A DNA stretch of 40,828 nucleotides. It comes from Pigmentiphaga sp. Lineage in GTDB: Bacteria > Pseudomonadota > Gammaproteobacteria > Burkholderiales > Burkholderiaceae_B. The stretch lies in NCBI GenBank assembly GCA_023228945.1, contig JALOAI010000036.1:1-40828 (forward strand), given 5' to 3'. The notes under the pieces are model-generated. The model was not told the origin of the DNA. It saw nothing but the letters and a program-made list of their open reading frames with translations, and did no database searches. A program made the position numbers and the translations under genes. This document shows, piece after piece, positions 24,039 to 31,681 of the stretch; position 1 is the stretch's first letter; every line of letters starts with the position of its first letter.

Positions 24039-24283
24039 TGTTGCCCCTTGTCGATCTTGAACATGCCGATGCCGTCGCTAGGGACGTACTGGAGGGACCA
24101 GTTGATGCCGCCGCAGGCGGGGCATGCGCCGAGCGGTGCGCTCTTGGCGCGGCCCGCCGCGCTGCTGACGCACACGAGGGTGCCGCAATGGGTGCACTGC
24201 TCGACCCACTGCTGACCGCGTTTGCTGGCGATCGTGTGCTTGAGTTCGAGGCCAGCGAGGAGGGGCTGCACGACGCCGCTCAC
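24035..24283 (-). CDS. Zinc-ribbon protein
   Basis: 82 aa with CTHCG (~30) and CPACGG (~53), two CxxC knuckles 20 residues apart that would bind one zinc. The surroundings are short and hydrophilic (MSGVVQPLLAGLELKHTIASKRGQQWVEQ). Overlaps the MBL-fold gene by four bases. Typical of small phage proteins of unknown role. Confidence 0.65.
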   Translation of the reverse strand: MSGVVQPLLAGLELKHTIASKRGQQWVEQCTHCGTLVCVSSAAGRAKSAPLGACPACGGINWSLQYVPSDGIGMFKIDKGQQ

Positions 24284-25002
24284 GCCCTCACCCCCTCGCC
24301 TGCCACGTAGACGGGAACGCCGACAATCCGCTCGATCTGCGCCTGGAAGTCCTGCGCTGACGAGTTTCCTTCCGATAGGTGCAGGAGATGCACTTCCCGC
24401 AATGGCGGTACTGCCAACGTCTGCAGGAGTTGCGCGGCGTGCTCAATCGACATGTGGTTACGGATGACCCTGGCGGCGTGGTGCTGGTTCAGGGTGCCGT
24501 TGTCCACGAGGCGGTCGAGGATGCCGCGCGAGTAATTCGCCTCGACGGCGGCAATCGCAACGTTCTCGAAGCGGTACTCGCAGTAAGCCGTGTCCGAGAT
24601 GTAGAGCAGCTTCTCCCCTGCCCTCGAGACGACCAGGAACCCGAGGCAAGGCACGTCGTGCACCAGGTCGAACGGAAGCACCGTCCAGGGTCCGATCTGG
24701 AACTCCTGGCCTGCATCGACGGCGTGGAGGTTGTGGTGCCCGCGCTCGAGGATGGCCTCGGCGGTCTCGCGCCCCGTGTAGACGGGCACGGCCTGCGCCA
24801 CCAGGTACTCCACGGCGCGGCTGTGGTCGAGGTGCGCGTGCGACACCAGGCAGCCGGCGACCTGCGTGACACCGAAGCCGACGGCACGTTGCAGGGCCTT
24901 GTAGGCCACCCCCGCCTCGATCAAGAGAGGGGGGTGGCCATCGGCCGTGACGCGGTACAAGTTGCCAGCGGACCCGCTGGCGAACGCCTCGAATGCCAGC
25001 AT
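24280..25002 (-). CDS. MBL-fold metallohydrolase
   Basis: 240 aa. Starts FEAFASGSAGNLYRV, has the metal-binding HAHLDH motif (LVSHAHLDHS, ~55-64) and a later 'FDLVHDVPCLGFLV' and 'LLYISDT' pattern, of the YycJ/WalJ-like branch, nuclease or hydrolase with two zinc ions. Such genes sit next to recT in many phages of Gram-positive bacteria, so a role in recombination or host DNA turnover is plausible. The ATG shares one base with the recT stop. Confidence 0.85.
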   Translation of the reverse strand: MLAFEAFASGSAGNLYRVTADGHPPLLIEAGVAYKALQRAVGFGVTQVAGCLVSHAHLDHSRAVEYLVAQAVPVYTGRETAEAILERGHHNLHAVDAGQEFQIGPWTVLPFDLVHDVPCLGFLVVSRAGEKLLYISDTAYCEYRFENVAIAAVEANYSRGILDRLVDNGTLNQHHAARVIRNHMSIEHAAQLLQTLAVPPLREVHLLHLSEGNSSAQDFQAQIERIVGVPVYVAGEGVRA

Positions 25003-25982
25003 CAGAAGCCCGGCGTGGCTTCCGCGAAGAGGCTCTCGGGTTCTGTGGCTTCGCCTGCCGACTCGACGTCGGCGGTGGGCGGCTGCACGTCCACCAACTG
25101 ACGGTTAGCGACGTTCCGGTGCGCCACCTCGACCTCGACGTGCGCGACGTCAACCGCGTCACGGTCATCCTCGAGGACGGACGCGAGCACCTCGACGTTG
25201 ACCTTCGCGGGATCCAGCGTCATCTTCCCAACCACGCGGTGGTACACGGTCTTGAGGTGCATCTCGACATCGTTCTTCGCCCAGAAGTCGCTCTTGCTGG
25301 CGGCCTGGGACCGCTTGAAGTCACGCTGCGTCACCAACACGAGGCGGTTCTTGCGCGGGTCGTCATAGGTGATGTACCCGAACCCGCCCACGATGTCGCC
25401 TCGATCGAAGGGGCTCGTGATCTCGAACTCGTAACCCTCGACCTCACGCGACGAGCTGCGCGGTAACGCCTTGAAGGTGTCGGTCGAGTAGACCAACTCG
25501 TAGGCGATGCTCAGGGGTTCTTCTAGGGCGAAGCGCCGCGTGACGTAATCACGACCGATGTAACCGACGCGCAAGTCGATGTCGTACAAGCCCTTGGCGC
25601 TGTTGAAATAAGCGATCGGCCAGATGTGGTTCGGGATGAGGGCATCAAGGCCCAGGCTCACGCGATGGACCGTGTCCAGAGCCAGCTTCTGACGGTCGAC
25701 ATGGTGCCAAGTGAAGGCGCGCGGGTCGTCAGCCGCGGCGGCGAGCTTCTCTTCCGTCCAGCCCTTCGTGCGCTTCTCTTCCGCAGCCTTCAACGCCTGG
25801 TCGACCGACAGGTACATGTGCTGCACGAGGCGCTGCTCCAGGGCCGTGAACTGCACGCCGCGGCCCATCTCCGCCATAAACTGGCGCTCAACGTCGGCCA
25901 GGAACCGCTCACTGAGGGTCGCCTTGGGCTTGGCGAGCGCCTGTCCAGGAGTTCCGTTTGACTTCGTTACATCTCCGCTCAT
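25002..25982 (-). CDS. recT: RecT-type single-strand annealing protein
   Basis: 326 aa. Core motifs of RecT: 'ALDTVHRVSLGLDALIPNHIWPIAYFNSA', 'DIDLRVGYIGRDYVTRRFA', then 'GGFGYITYDDPRKNRLVLVTQRDF' and 'DVEMHLKTVYHRVVGKMTLDP'. Acidic, variable C-terminus (about 60 residues), usual for this family. It would anneal phage DNA ends and may work with the Rad50-like gene product upstream. The start overlaps the ATPase stop by four bases. No RecE/exonuclease gene is recognised. Confidence 0.85.
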   Translation of the reverse strand: MSGDVTKSNGTPGQALAKPKATLSERFLADVERQFMAEMGRGVQFTALEQRLVQHMYLSVDQALKAAEEKRTKGWTEEKLAAAADDPRAFTWHHVDRQKLALDTVHRVSLGLDALIPNHIWPIAYFNSAKGLYDIDLRVGYIGRDYVTRRFALEEPLSIAYELVYSTDTFKALPRSSSREVEGYEFEITSPFDRGDIVGGFGYITYDDPRKNRLVLVTQRDFKRSQAASKSDFWAKNDVEMHLKTVYHRVVGKMTLDPAKVNVEVLASVLEDDRDAVDVAHVEVEVAHRNVANRQLVDVQPPTADVESAGEATEPESLFAEATPGF

Positions 25983-27955
25983 GCTGCTACCGCTTCTTTC
26001 TGCAGCTCGACGCGGAGCTGCTTGTCTTGGGGGCTGACGACGAGCGCGATCTGCTGCGCGCCGGTCTCGGGGATGTCGCTGATGGATTCGGCCTGGTCCA
26101 CCCAGACTGGTGCGGAGAGGCCGTGGTGCTCCTGGAGGGTGCGGATGATGTCGAGGCCCGCGGCGATTTGCCCGGCGTGGTTGACGCTCTCGAAGGGCAC
26201 GCCGTTGACGGTGGCGGTGCAGACCTCGGCGATGCCGCCGTTGACCTGGTTCTCGAAGAGTTTGAAGCGGACGAGCCGGAACTTGGCGGCCACCTTGTCC
26301 TCGAGCATCGAGACCTTGGTCCGCACGAACAACTCGCAGAGGTGCAACTGGCGCTCGAGTTCCTCGAACTCCTTGGCCAGGGTGCGCTCCTGCTCCTTGA
26401 GCTGCTCGATGCGCGCCTCACCCTTGGCTCTGGCCTCGTGCGCCTGAGCGTCCTGCTCGAGGAGCGCGACGGCCTGCAGCTGCTCGGCCACGCGGGCCTC
26501 TAGGTCAGTGAGGGCGGCCGGATCGCCGGCCATCACGGCCTCGATGCGGCGCGTGAGGTCATCACGCTCGGCGGCCAACTGCGTGTAAGGCTTGGTGCGA
26601 GTCACGTCGGCAGTGACCGTGGTCTCGGCCTTGGTCAGCGCCTCGGTGGCCTTGTCCACGTCCGCCTGCAGTAACGCCAGGCCAGTCGTCTGGTTGCGGG
26701 TCTTGTCGAGCAGCATCGCCAGCTCAGCCGCCGACGTGTCGCGCTTGGCCTTGAGGCTCTTGCCGTCGTCCGTGATCTGCGCCAACTCGCGGGCCTTGCG
26801 GCCGTTGAGGTCAGCGACGGCCGCGGCGTGAGCGGCCTCAACCTGCTCCTCTGGCAGCGCCTGATGGCAGGCGGGGCAGGTGCCGTCGGTGTGGGCGTCG
26901 ACCTTGCGAGCGTTGACCTCAGCCCAACGCGCCCGGAGGTCCTCAAGCCGCCCGTCCAGACGTGCCACGTCGGCGGTCAGGTCGGCGTGCTGAGCCTGCC
27001 AGCGATCCAGGCGGTCGTTAGCGTCAACCAGAGCGCGCTTGGCGGCCGCGAGCTTGTCGCGCGCCTTGTCGGCCGCATCCTCGGTCTTGCGCCGCGCCTG
27101 CCGCTCGAGGTCCGTCAGGGAGTCCTCAACCTCACGCAGGCGCTTGCGTTCCGCGGCCGCGTCACCCTGCCCGGCCTTGGCCGCGGCCAACTCGGCCAGG
27201 GCGTCAGCGTGCGCAGCGCGCGCCGCAGTCAGAGCAACCGCCACCTTCTTCGCGGCCAGCTCTGGGGCCTCCGGCAGACCACGCCGCACCTCATCGATGC
27301 GCGCCGGGAGCTCCTGCAGCTCGCGGTTGAGCTGCGGCTTGCGGCTGGCGATTACCTTACGGTGCTCGTCCAACGAGCGCTTGCCGAGCACGCCAGGCAA
27401 CTCCGCCAAGGCGGGCTCGGACGCGATCACGTCCGCGTCACTCACGTCACCACACACGTCCAGCAGCACCTTGCGGCGCTCCTGCCAGTGCAGCGCCTGG
27501 AAGGCGCCCGGGTCACTCAGCAGCCGCCAGGTGGCCTCGTCAGCAATCTCGGCCACCTTGCTCGTGTACTCGCCCTTGGTGACGGGCACGCCGTCCACGA
27601 AGTGACTGGTCTCGTGACCCGTCATCTCCGCGATCGGGCTGCCCCGCTTCTTCGTCCACACCTCGGCGTAGACGCGGCGCAGCGTGAGCTCCTCGCCATC
27701 GACGAGGAACACTCCCTCGACCTCGTGATCGGCGCCCGACAGGGGCACGCCGTCCACGAGCGTCTTGATATCGAAGGTCTTGCGACCGCCGCTGTCCTTC
27801 TCGAAGAGGAGGTAGCTGTAGGCGTCCGCCAGGGTGGTCTTGCCGCTGGCGTTCTTCCCGTGCACGGCCGCGCTCTGGCCGGCGAGATCCAGGTCGAAGC
27901 GCTTGGCGCCCTTGAAGGAGCGCAACCGCAGGGAGACGAGCTCGATGCGCTTCAC
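25979..27955 (-). CDS. Rad50/SbcC-like ATPase with zinc hook
   Basis: 658 aa from a GTG with GAGGAGG upstream (MKRIELVSLRLRSFKGAKRF). Walker A GKNASGKT at 33-40, a long coiled coil on both sides of a zinc-hook motif CPAC at 360-363, and a C-terminal half-ATPase. This is the architecture of the Rad50/SbcC type; the partner nuclease SbcD is not visible, and C-terminal Walker B/signature motifs are weaker. Next to recT, so probably DNA end processing or pairing. The chain of overlapping GTGA starts ends here. Confidence 0.85.
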   Translation of the reverse strand: MKRIELVSLRLRSFKGAKRFDLDLAGQSAAVHGKNASGKTTLADAYSYLLFEKDSGGRKTFDIKTLVDGVPLSGADHEVEGVFLVDGEELTLRRVYAEVWTKKRGSPIAEMTGHETSHFVDGVPVTKGEYTSKVAEIADEATWRLLSDPGAFQALHWQERRKVLLDVCGDVSDADVIASEPALAELPGVLGKRSLDEHRKVIASRKPQLNRELQELPARIDEVRRGLPEAPELAAKKVAVALTAARAAHADALAELAAAKAGQGDAAAERKRLREVEDSLTDLERQARRKTEDAADKARDKLAAAKRALVDANDRLDRWQAQHADLTADVARLDGRLEDLRARWAEVNARKVDAHTDGTCPACHQALPEEQVEAAHAAAVADLNGRKARELAQITDDGKSLKAKRDTSAAELAMLLDKTRNQTTGLALLQADVDKATEALTKAETTVTADVTRTKPYTQLAAERDDLTRRIEAVMAGDPAALTDLEARVAEQLQAVALLEQDAQAHEARAKGEARIEQLKEQERTLAKEFEELERQLHLCELFVRTKVSMLEDKVAAKFRLVRFKLFENQVNGGIAEVCTATVNGVPFESVNHAGQIAAGLDIIRTLQEHHGLSAPVWVDQAESISDIPETGAQQIALVVSPQDKQLRVELQKEAVAA

Positions 27956-28074
27956 GATTGCCTCCTCTGTAGGCGGCTTGCGATTGCCTCGCCCGCGATA
28001 ACCACGAGGCACAAGAGGGTGCCGGGCACGGCGAAGACGGCGAACACGGTGAGGGTGATTTGGAGGTTGCTCAC
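27952..28074 (-). CDS. Small membrane protein (40 aa)
   Basis: 40 aa, GTG start overlapping the previous stop and GTGA overlap with the ATPase gene. One hydrophobic helix (LTVFAVFAVPGTLLCLVVIAGEAIA) with a basic end. The tight coupling and hydrophobic pattern indicate a real short gene. Confidence 0.6.
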   Translation of the reverse strand: MSNLQITLTVFAVFAVPGTLLCLVVIAGEAIASRLQRRQS

Positions 28075-28280
28075 GCGAGCACCCCCAGTTGCTTGGCGGC
28101 GGCCTCGATCACGACGGTGGGCTCCAACGGCAGGAGGCGGACTGGGCCTTTGCGCAGGCGTTCGACGACGGCTTGCGCGTCCGCCTCGGCGGCTAGGAGC
28201 ACGTCGCCGGTGGCCTTGGCAGCCAACATCAACTGCCAAGAGGTCCAGCGGCGCGCCCGGATCTCGTCGAGGCGGCTCAC
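28071..28280 (-). CDS. Small early protein, unknown
   Basis: 69 aa from a GTG overlapping the stop of the zinc-knuckle gene (MSRLDEIRARRWTSWQLMLAA). Helical and basic (ADAQAVVERLRKGPVRLLPL). No family recognised. Confidence 0.55.
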   Translation of the reverse strand: MSRLDEIRARRWTSWQLMLAAKATGDVLLAAEADAQAVVERLRKGPVRLLPLEPTVVIEAAAKQLGVLA

Positions 28281-28477
28281 GGCTGCCTCTTGCTCTTGGG
28301 CCGACCGAGGCCCAGCTTGCGTGCTCGCTCGGCGACCGCTTTGCCAATGGCCGACTTCATCGGCATGTCGAACATGGCGTTCGTGCTGCATTCGAGGCAC
28401 AAGCCGTTCTCTGCGGCGCCCTTGGTGTTGCATTCGGCGCAGCGCTTCTCCAGGTCGAAGCGGATGACGTGGCTCAC
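28277..28477 (-). CDS. Small zinc-knuckle protein
   Basis: 66 aa. CAECN (~13-17) and CLEC (~27-30), two CxxC pairs, then a basic C-terminus (AVAERARKLGLGRPKSKRQP) suggests nucleic-acid binding. GTG start overlapping the upstream stop. Confidence 0.6.
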   Translation of the reverse strand: MSHVIRFDLEKRCAECNTKGAAENGLCLECSTNAMFDMPMKSAIGKAVAERARKLGLGRPKSKRQP

Positions 28478-28731
28478 GGCAGCACCTCGATGGACGTGAC
28501 GCTCACGCCTCGCACGCCGTGATGCTCGGTGACCTCGATGAGGTGCCCGGAGACGACGACGCGGTGTGCTTGGCGGGCTTCAAGCTCGGCGAGGAGCGCT
28601 AGGCGTGCGTCCGTGGCCTTGTCGGCTGCAGCGCAATGCGCCGCGTCCGCGACCATCAGTGCCGCCTGGGCGTCCTGGTGCGCCCTGACGGCAGCAGCCA
28701 AGTCGGTGCGAGTGAGAGTCGACAGGCTCAC
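28474..28731 (-). CDS. Small early protein, unknown
   Basis: 85 aa, mostly one alpha-helix (LTRTDLAAAVRAHQDAQAALMVADAAHCAAADKATDARLALLAELEARQ) followed by two strands. Start overlaps the preceding stop. No recognised function. Confidence 0.55.
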   Translation of the reverse strand: MSLSTLTRTDLAAAVRAHQDAQAALMVADAAHCAAADKATDARLALLAELEARQAHRVVVSGHLIEVTEHHGVRGVSVTSIEVLP

Positions 28732-29066
28732 GACTGCTCACCCTGAGCCTGCGCGATGGTGTCTCGGCAGTCTGCCAGCCAACGCTCGTAATCCACGATG
28801 AAGCGCTCCAGCTCGAAGCCGTTGTGGCCGTGATACTTGCTCAGGATTGGCGCGTCAAGAAGCGATGCGAGTAGTTTCGGCGCGCCCGCAATCAGGTAAC
28901 CGTTCGCTTCGTCTTCGTCGCTGATGAGAGGGGTGCTCCCGTCGGCGGTGCCGCGTGGCACGAGGTCGCAGATGACCGCCTCGTCCCTGTCCGGGGGGGT
29001 CACCCACGCCGCGTCGTCGAGTCGCTCGAACGCCCACGGGCCGCGTGTGTGCTTCGCGCCGCTCAT
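28728..29066 (-). CDS. Small early protein, unknown
   Basis: 112 aa beginning MSGAKHTRGPWAFERLDDAAWVTPPDRDEAVICDL; the 'HTRGPWAF' opening and 'DEANGYLIAGAPKLLASL' middle are typical of a widespread small phage protein family of unknown role. Start is an ATG overlapping the upstream stop (ATGA). Confidence 0.65.
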   Translation of the reverse strand: MSGAKHTRGPWAFERLDDAAWVTPPDRDEAVICDLVPRGTADGSTPLISDEDEANGYLIAGAPKLLASLLDAPILSKYHGHNGFELERFIVDYERWLADCRDTIAQAQGEQS

Positions 29067-29338
29067 CGCTCCACCGCCCAGCTCTGCGTGCGGGATGGTT
29101 CGGTGGCGCGGCTGCCGCGGCCGAGTTCGAGGCGGGCGATCTGCTCGTTGACGATGGTTAGGCGGTCGGCTTCGGCGCTCAGGCGCTCACGAGTGGCCGC
29201 CCACCTGTCCATGCGCCCGACGGTGGCGTGATGCGTCGCCTCGTCGATGAGGTCCTGCATGCGCTCGTTGAGGTCGTCACGCTCCTCGCGCAGGGCCGCG
29301 AGGCGGCGGTTTGATTCTGCTTGTGCTACCGTGCTCAT
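29063..29338 (-). CDS. Small coiled-coil early protein
   Basis: 91 aa, almost entirely helical (VAQAESNRRLAALREERDDL), start ATG about 11 bases after AAAGGA. Two hairpins lie in its leader. Unknown function. Confidence 0.55.
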   Translation of the reverse strand: MSTVAQAESNRRLAALREERDDLNERMQDLIDEATHHATVGRMDRWAATRERLSAEADRLTIVNEQIARLELGRGSRATEPSRTQSWAVER

Positions 29339-29355
29339 ACGTTGTCCTTTCGTCG

Positions 29356-29406
29356 TCTGTCCTTGCCGGGACAGAAGCTGGAACCGGTGGCCCCCGCAAG
29401 GGGGCC
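29356..29406 (-). promoter_or_regulatory. Two hairpins in the early-operon leader
   Basis: TCTGTCC / GGACAGA (loop 6) and GGCCCCC / GGGGGCC (loop GCAA) in the 80-base gap between the second HTH gene and the next gene. Neither has a U tract, so they may be RNA processing, stability or anti-termination elements. Confidence 0.45.
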
Positions 29407-29418
29407 GCTACTTGGCGG

Positions 29419-29670
29419 TCAGTTGCTGAGGTGCCTCCTCACCTGCTTGGTCATGGGTCGCGTATTCACGACGATTCCTTCGCGCATGAACCGGTCGAGT
29501 TCCTCGCGGGAGATGACGACCTTCTTCCCGAACCGCGTGCAGGCGATGTGCCCGGCGCGCACGAGGCGGTAAATCTCGTGCCTGCCGGTGCGCAGCAGCT
29601 CGCCAGCCTCCTGCGCCGTCAAGAACGGCAGGGACGCCAAGTACTGCGCACGCTCAAGATCAAGACTCAC
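29419..29670 (-). CDS. Excisionase-family HTH protein (second)
   Basis: 83 aa from a GTG with AAGGAGG upstream; the longer ORF frame is not used. MerR/HTH_17-type: 'LTAQEAGELLRTGRHEIYRLVRAGHIACTRFGKKVVISREELDRFMREG'. Excisionases and small promoter-binding proteins share this fold. It is coupled to the first HTH gene by GTGA, so they may act in sequence as excisionase/early regulators. Confidence 0.75.
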   Translation of the reverse strand: MSLDLERAQYLASLPFLTAQEAGELLRTGRHEIYRLVRAGHIACTRFGKKVVISREELDRFMREGIVVNTRPMTKQVRRHLSN

Positions 29671-29870
29671 TGAGACACCTCCTTGGCATGTGCTTGTCGG
29701 TCCGTGCCTTCTCGGGCCACGCGTCGTGCCTCCTTCTCTGGGATGCGCCATTGGCGGCCGACCTTGACCGCGTGGATGCGGCCCGCCTGGATGAGGCGGT
29801 AGATGCTGAACTCGCTGACATTCAGGGCTTCTGCCAGTTCGCGTGGGGTTTTCATCGACAGGCTGTCCAT
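29667..29870 (-). CDS. Excisionase-family HTH protein (first early gene)
   Basis: 67 aa. ATG chosen at the first position 9 bases after the promoter box; an alternative ATG lies 15 bases downstream (MKTPRELAEALNVSEFSIYRL). HTH_17 domain 'PRELAEALNVSEFSIYRLIQAGRIHAVKVGRQWRIPEKEARRVA'. Directly downstream of the early promoter that is controlled by the repressor. Confidence 0.75.
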   Translation of the reverse strand: MDSLSMKTPRELAEALNVSEFSIYRLIQAGRIHAVKVGRQWRIPEKEARRVAREGTDRQAHAKEVSQ

Positions 29871-29945
29871 ACAGTCAACAGCATAGACTGTCAGTAGATG
29901 CAGAGTCAAGCCTGAGCGTCTATGCTATGCACCGATGGTAGATGC
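29871..29945. promoter_or_regulatory. Operator region with repeated half-sites
   Basis: A perfect 9-bp inverted repeat AGCATAGAC / GTCTATGCT (29880-29888, 29918-29926) plus two copies of GTAGATGC (29894-29901, 29938-29945), i.e. four related half-sites GT(A/C)(G/T)ATGC. A further palindrome ACAGTC / GACTGT lies at 29871-29891. The leftward -10 lies inside one arm of the 9-bp repeat, and a rightward -10-like TATGCT inside the other, as expected for repressor control. Confidence 0.6.
29880..29909 (-). promoter_or_regulatory. Early leftward promoter (PL-like)
   Basis: TTGACT - 18 bases - TATGCT on the minus strand, near consensus, with -10 overlapping a half-site of the operator. Drives the HTH genes and probably the whole early operon. 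Confidence 0.7.
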
Positions 29946-29978
29946 GCGCTCATGCTAGCTGTTGCTAACCTCGACTGG

Positions 29979-30686
29979 ATGGCGAAATCCTCAACGTCCG
30001 GCTCGACCAGGCCCAAGTGGGGGCGCAAGCTGGCCGCGCGCCGCACCGAGCTCGGGCTAAGCCTCGGGGCAATTGAGGAGGCAACGGACGGCGTTGTCTA
30101 CACGCAGTTGCTGTATCGGCTTGAGAACGGGCGCATGAACCCGAAGAACTTGAAGGCTCATCAACTGTCTGCGCTGCTGGCAGTGCTCCAGTGGACGCCT
30201 CGCGATTGGGACATGCTTCTAGGTCAACCTCCGACGATCGTCGGGGCTGACGAGGAGCCAATGGATGACTTCGGCTTGGCCGGGGGGACGGTCGAGATAC
30301 CAGGGGGGCTGGTTTTGGTCGCGATTGTAGGTAGTGCGAACGGTGGACGGCCATCGAGTTATGGCCTGCCCGTCCGCAAGGACTTTGTGCGTGGCCGAAA
30401 CACCCGCGCCTATGAGGTTGAAGGCGACAGCATGACCAATGCCGATGGCACCGGCATTCACGACGGGGATTGGGTCCTAGTCGACACAAGCCTGACCAAG
30501 CCAATCAACGGCAAAGTCTTCCTGTTAGAGATCATTGGCGACGGGACCACCGTCAAGCGCCTCCGCCAAGTTGCTGGCCAATGGGTCTTCCTGAGCGATA
30601 ACCCTGGTGGTGAGACCTGGACCGCCGACCAAGTCCGCATTGTCGGTGAAGTCTATGGAAGGGTCGACTACGAAGCCATCCACTGA
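29979..30686 (+). CDS. LexA/CI-type repressor with S24 peptidase
   Basis: 235 aa from the chosen ATG (MAKSSTSGSTRPKWGRKLAA), which has a TAACCT box seven bases upstream and may be leaderless; starts at 29952 or 29922 are possible. N-terminal HTH ~15-60 (RKLAARRTELGLSLGAIEEATDG, then YTQLLYRLENGRMNP), linker, S24 peptidase with catalytic S151 in VEGDSM and K193 in TVKRL. An Ala-Gly at 101-102 may be the self-cleavage site, suggesting SOS-linked induction. The operator overlaps the early promoter. Confidence 0.85.
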   Translation: MAKSSTSGSTRPKWGRKLAARRTELGLSLGAIEEATDGVVYTQLLYRLENGRMNPKNLKAHQLSALLAVLQWTPRDWDMLLGQPPTIVGADEEPMDDFGLAGGTVEIPGGLVLVAIVGSANGGRPSSYGLPVRKDFVRGRNTRAYEVEGDSMTNADGTGIHDGDWVLVDTSLTKPINGKVFLLEIIGDGTTVKRLRQVAGQWVFLSDNPGGETWTADQVRIVGEVYGRVDYEAIH

Positions 30687-30804
30687 CGGCAGTCACGCGC
30701 CGAACTGAGGCGAACTGGACGCGAGCACCAGGATTCAGGTGAAGAGGCGCGTCGAGTGCGCGGCGATCACCTACGTCCAGAGGGCAGAAAGGGATGGGAT
30801 TCTG

Positions 30805-30892
30805 ATGACAAGTAACCCAATCTACTTACCACCGCCCCCCATCCAACCCAAGCCACTTGTCATGAAGGCCAGAAAATCCCTATACTCGGGGC
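30805..30892 (+). promoter_or_regulatory. Leaderless promoter with spaced inverted repeat
   Basis: TTGTCA (30857-30862) - 18 bases - TATACT (30881-30886), then six bases and the ATG. ATGACAAGT (30805-30813) and its exact reverse complement (30855-30863) form a 9-bp inverted repeat whose second arm covers the -35. Arm centres are 50 bp apart, close to five helical turns, which would allow a looped repressor complex (inference). Confidence 0.65.
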
Positions 30893-31636
30893 ATGGAATC
30901 CAATGACGTGCGTCTGAGCTTGGCAACCCTTCCTCTCGCACTAGCCCACGCGCTCGTCAGATACGTCGTCGAGGATGCCGCGGCAACCGCTGAACTCGCT
31001 GATGCCTTGTACCCGCGCGGCAACAACGCCGAGACCAAGGGGACGATGCGACGCCAGAAGAACCTCGACCGGCTCGAAGAGCTTGCTGCAGCCTTCGGGT
31101 ACCCCATCCGTGCGTTCAGATTCGACGGCTGGATGCCACTCTTCGACGACAAGGATTCCAACGTGCGGCTGCTGGACCTGGGCTCGGTGGCCCTCACAAT
31201 CGCGTCAAGCACACTCCGGCGGCCGACAGGTCGCACGCCGAAATACCGTCCGCACGTAATCGAGCCCGTGAGCGTGCAAGACCCGCTCTTTCCCATGCTA
31301 GGGCCACCGCCGGCGTCCTACATATGGAGCCGCTTGCTCATCGTCGCTTACGAGATCAACCGATACGACCCCACGCTGGGCAGCGTTGGCCGAATCAGGT
31401 TGAGGGCTGCTGCCTGCGACGGAACCAACGACTACATCGACCTCGGCGACCTGCGAGCGTACGCCGCCCTGTACGATGTCGCGCCCACCGCCGAAGTCCC
31501 TGCAGCTGTCATACCGCTCGAGGCCATTGCTCCACTCGGCAGCGACAGCGCCACTCGACCGGAGATGCACGAGGGGGGCCGTGCGGAGCACGAGACCACC
31601 GAGGAGACGGGCGCAAGCGGGAAGGGCAACTCCTAA
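30893..31636 (+). CDS. Unrecognised protein paired with an HTH-ImmA protease
   Basis: 247 aa, leaderless start. Helical N-terminus (LATLPLALAHALVRYVVEDAAATAELADAL), then a segment 'ETKGTMRRQKNLDRLEELAAAFGYPIRAFRFDGWMP', an Ile/Val-rich middle ('YIWSRLLIVAYEINRYDPTLG') and a low-complexity acidic C-terminus (~last 60 residues). No TM helix, no family recognised. The next gene starts 45 bases on with a strong ribosome site, so the two are probably one unit. It could be a superinfection-related factor or the target of the protease. Confidence 0.6.
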   Translation: MESNDVRLSLATLPLALAHALVRYVVEDAAATAELADALYPRGNNAETKGTMRRQKNLDRLEELAAAFGYPIRAFRFDGWMPLFDDKDSNVRLLDLGSVALTIASSTLRRPTGRTPKYRPHVIEPVSVQDPLFPMLGPPPASYIWSRLLIVAYEINRYDPTLGSVGRIRLRAAACDGTNDYIDLGDLRAYAALYDVAPTAEVPAAVIPLEAIAPLGSDSATRPEMHEGGRAEHETTEETGASGKGNS

Positions 31637-31681
31637 CTCACATTAGCCAAGGGATCCAGGGACCCAACAAGGAGGACTTGA

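Noticed and set aside
26828..28522. Long plus-strand frame (564 codons) across the ATPase and small early genes
   Set aside because: It is the reverse of coupled minus-strand genes with clear motifs, has no ribosome site and reads as Arg/Gly/Leu-rich antisense sequence typical of GC-rich DNA.
29356..29406. Intrinsic terminator in the early leader
   Set aside because: The stems have no T run on either side, so listed only as leader hairpins.
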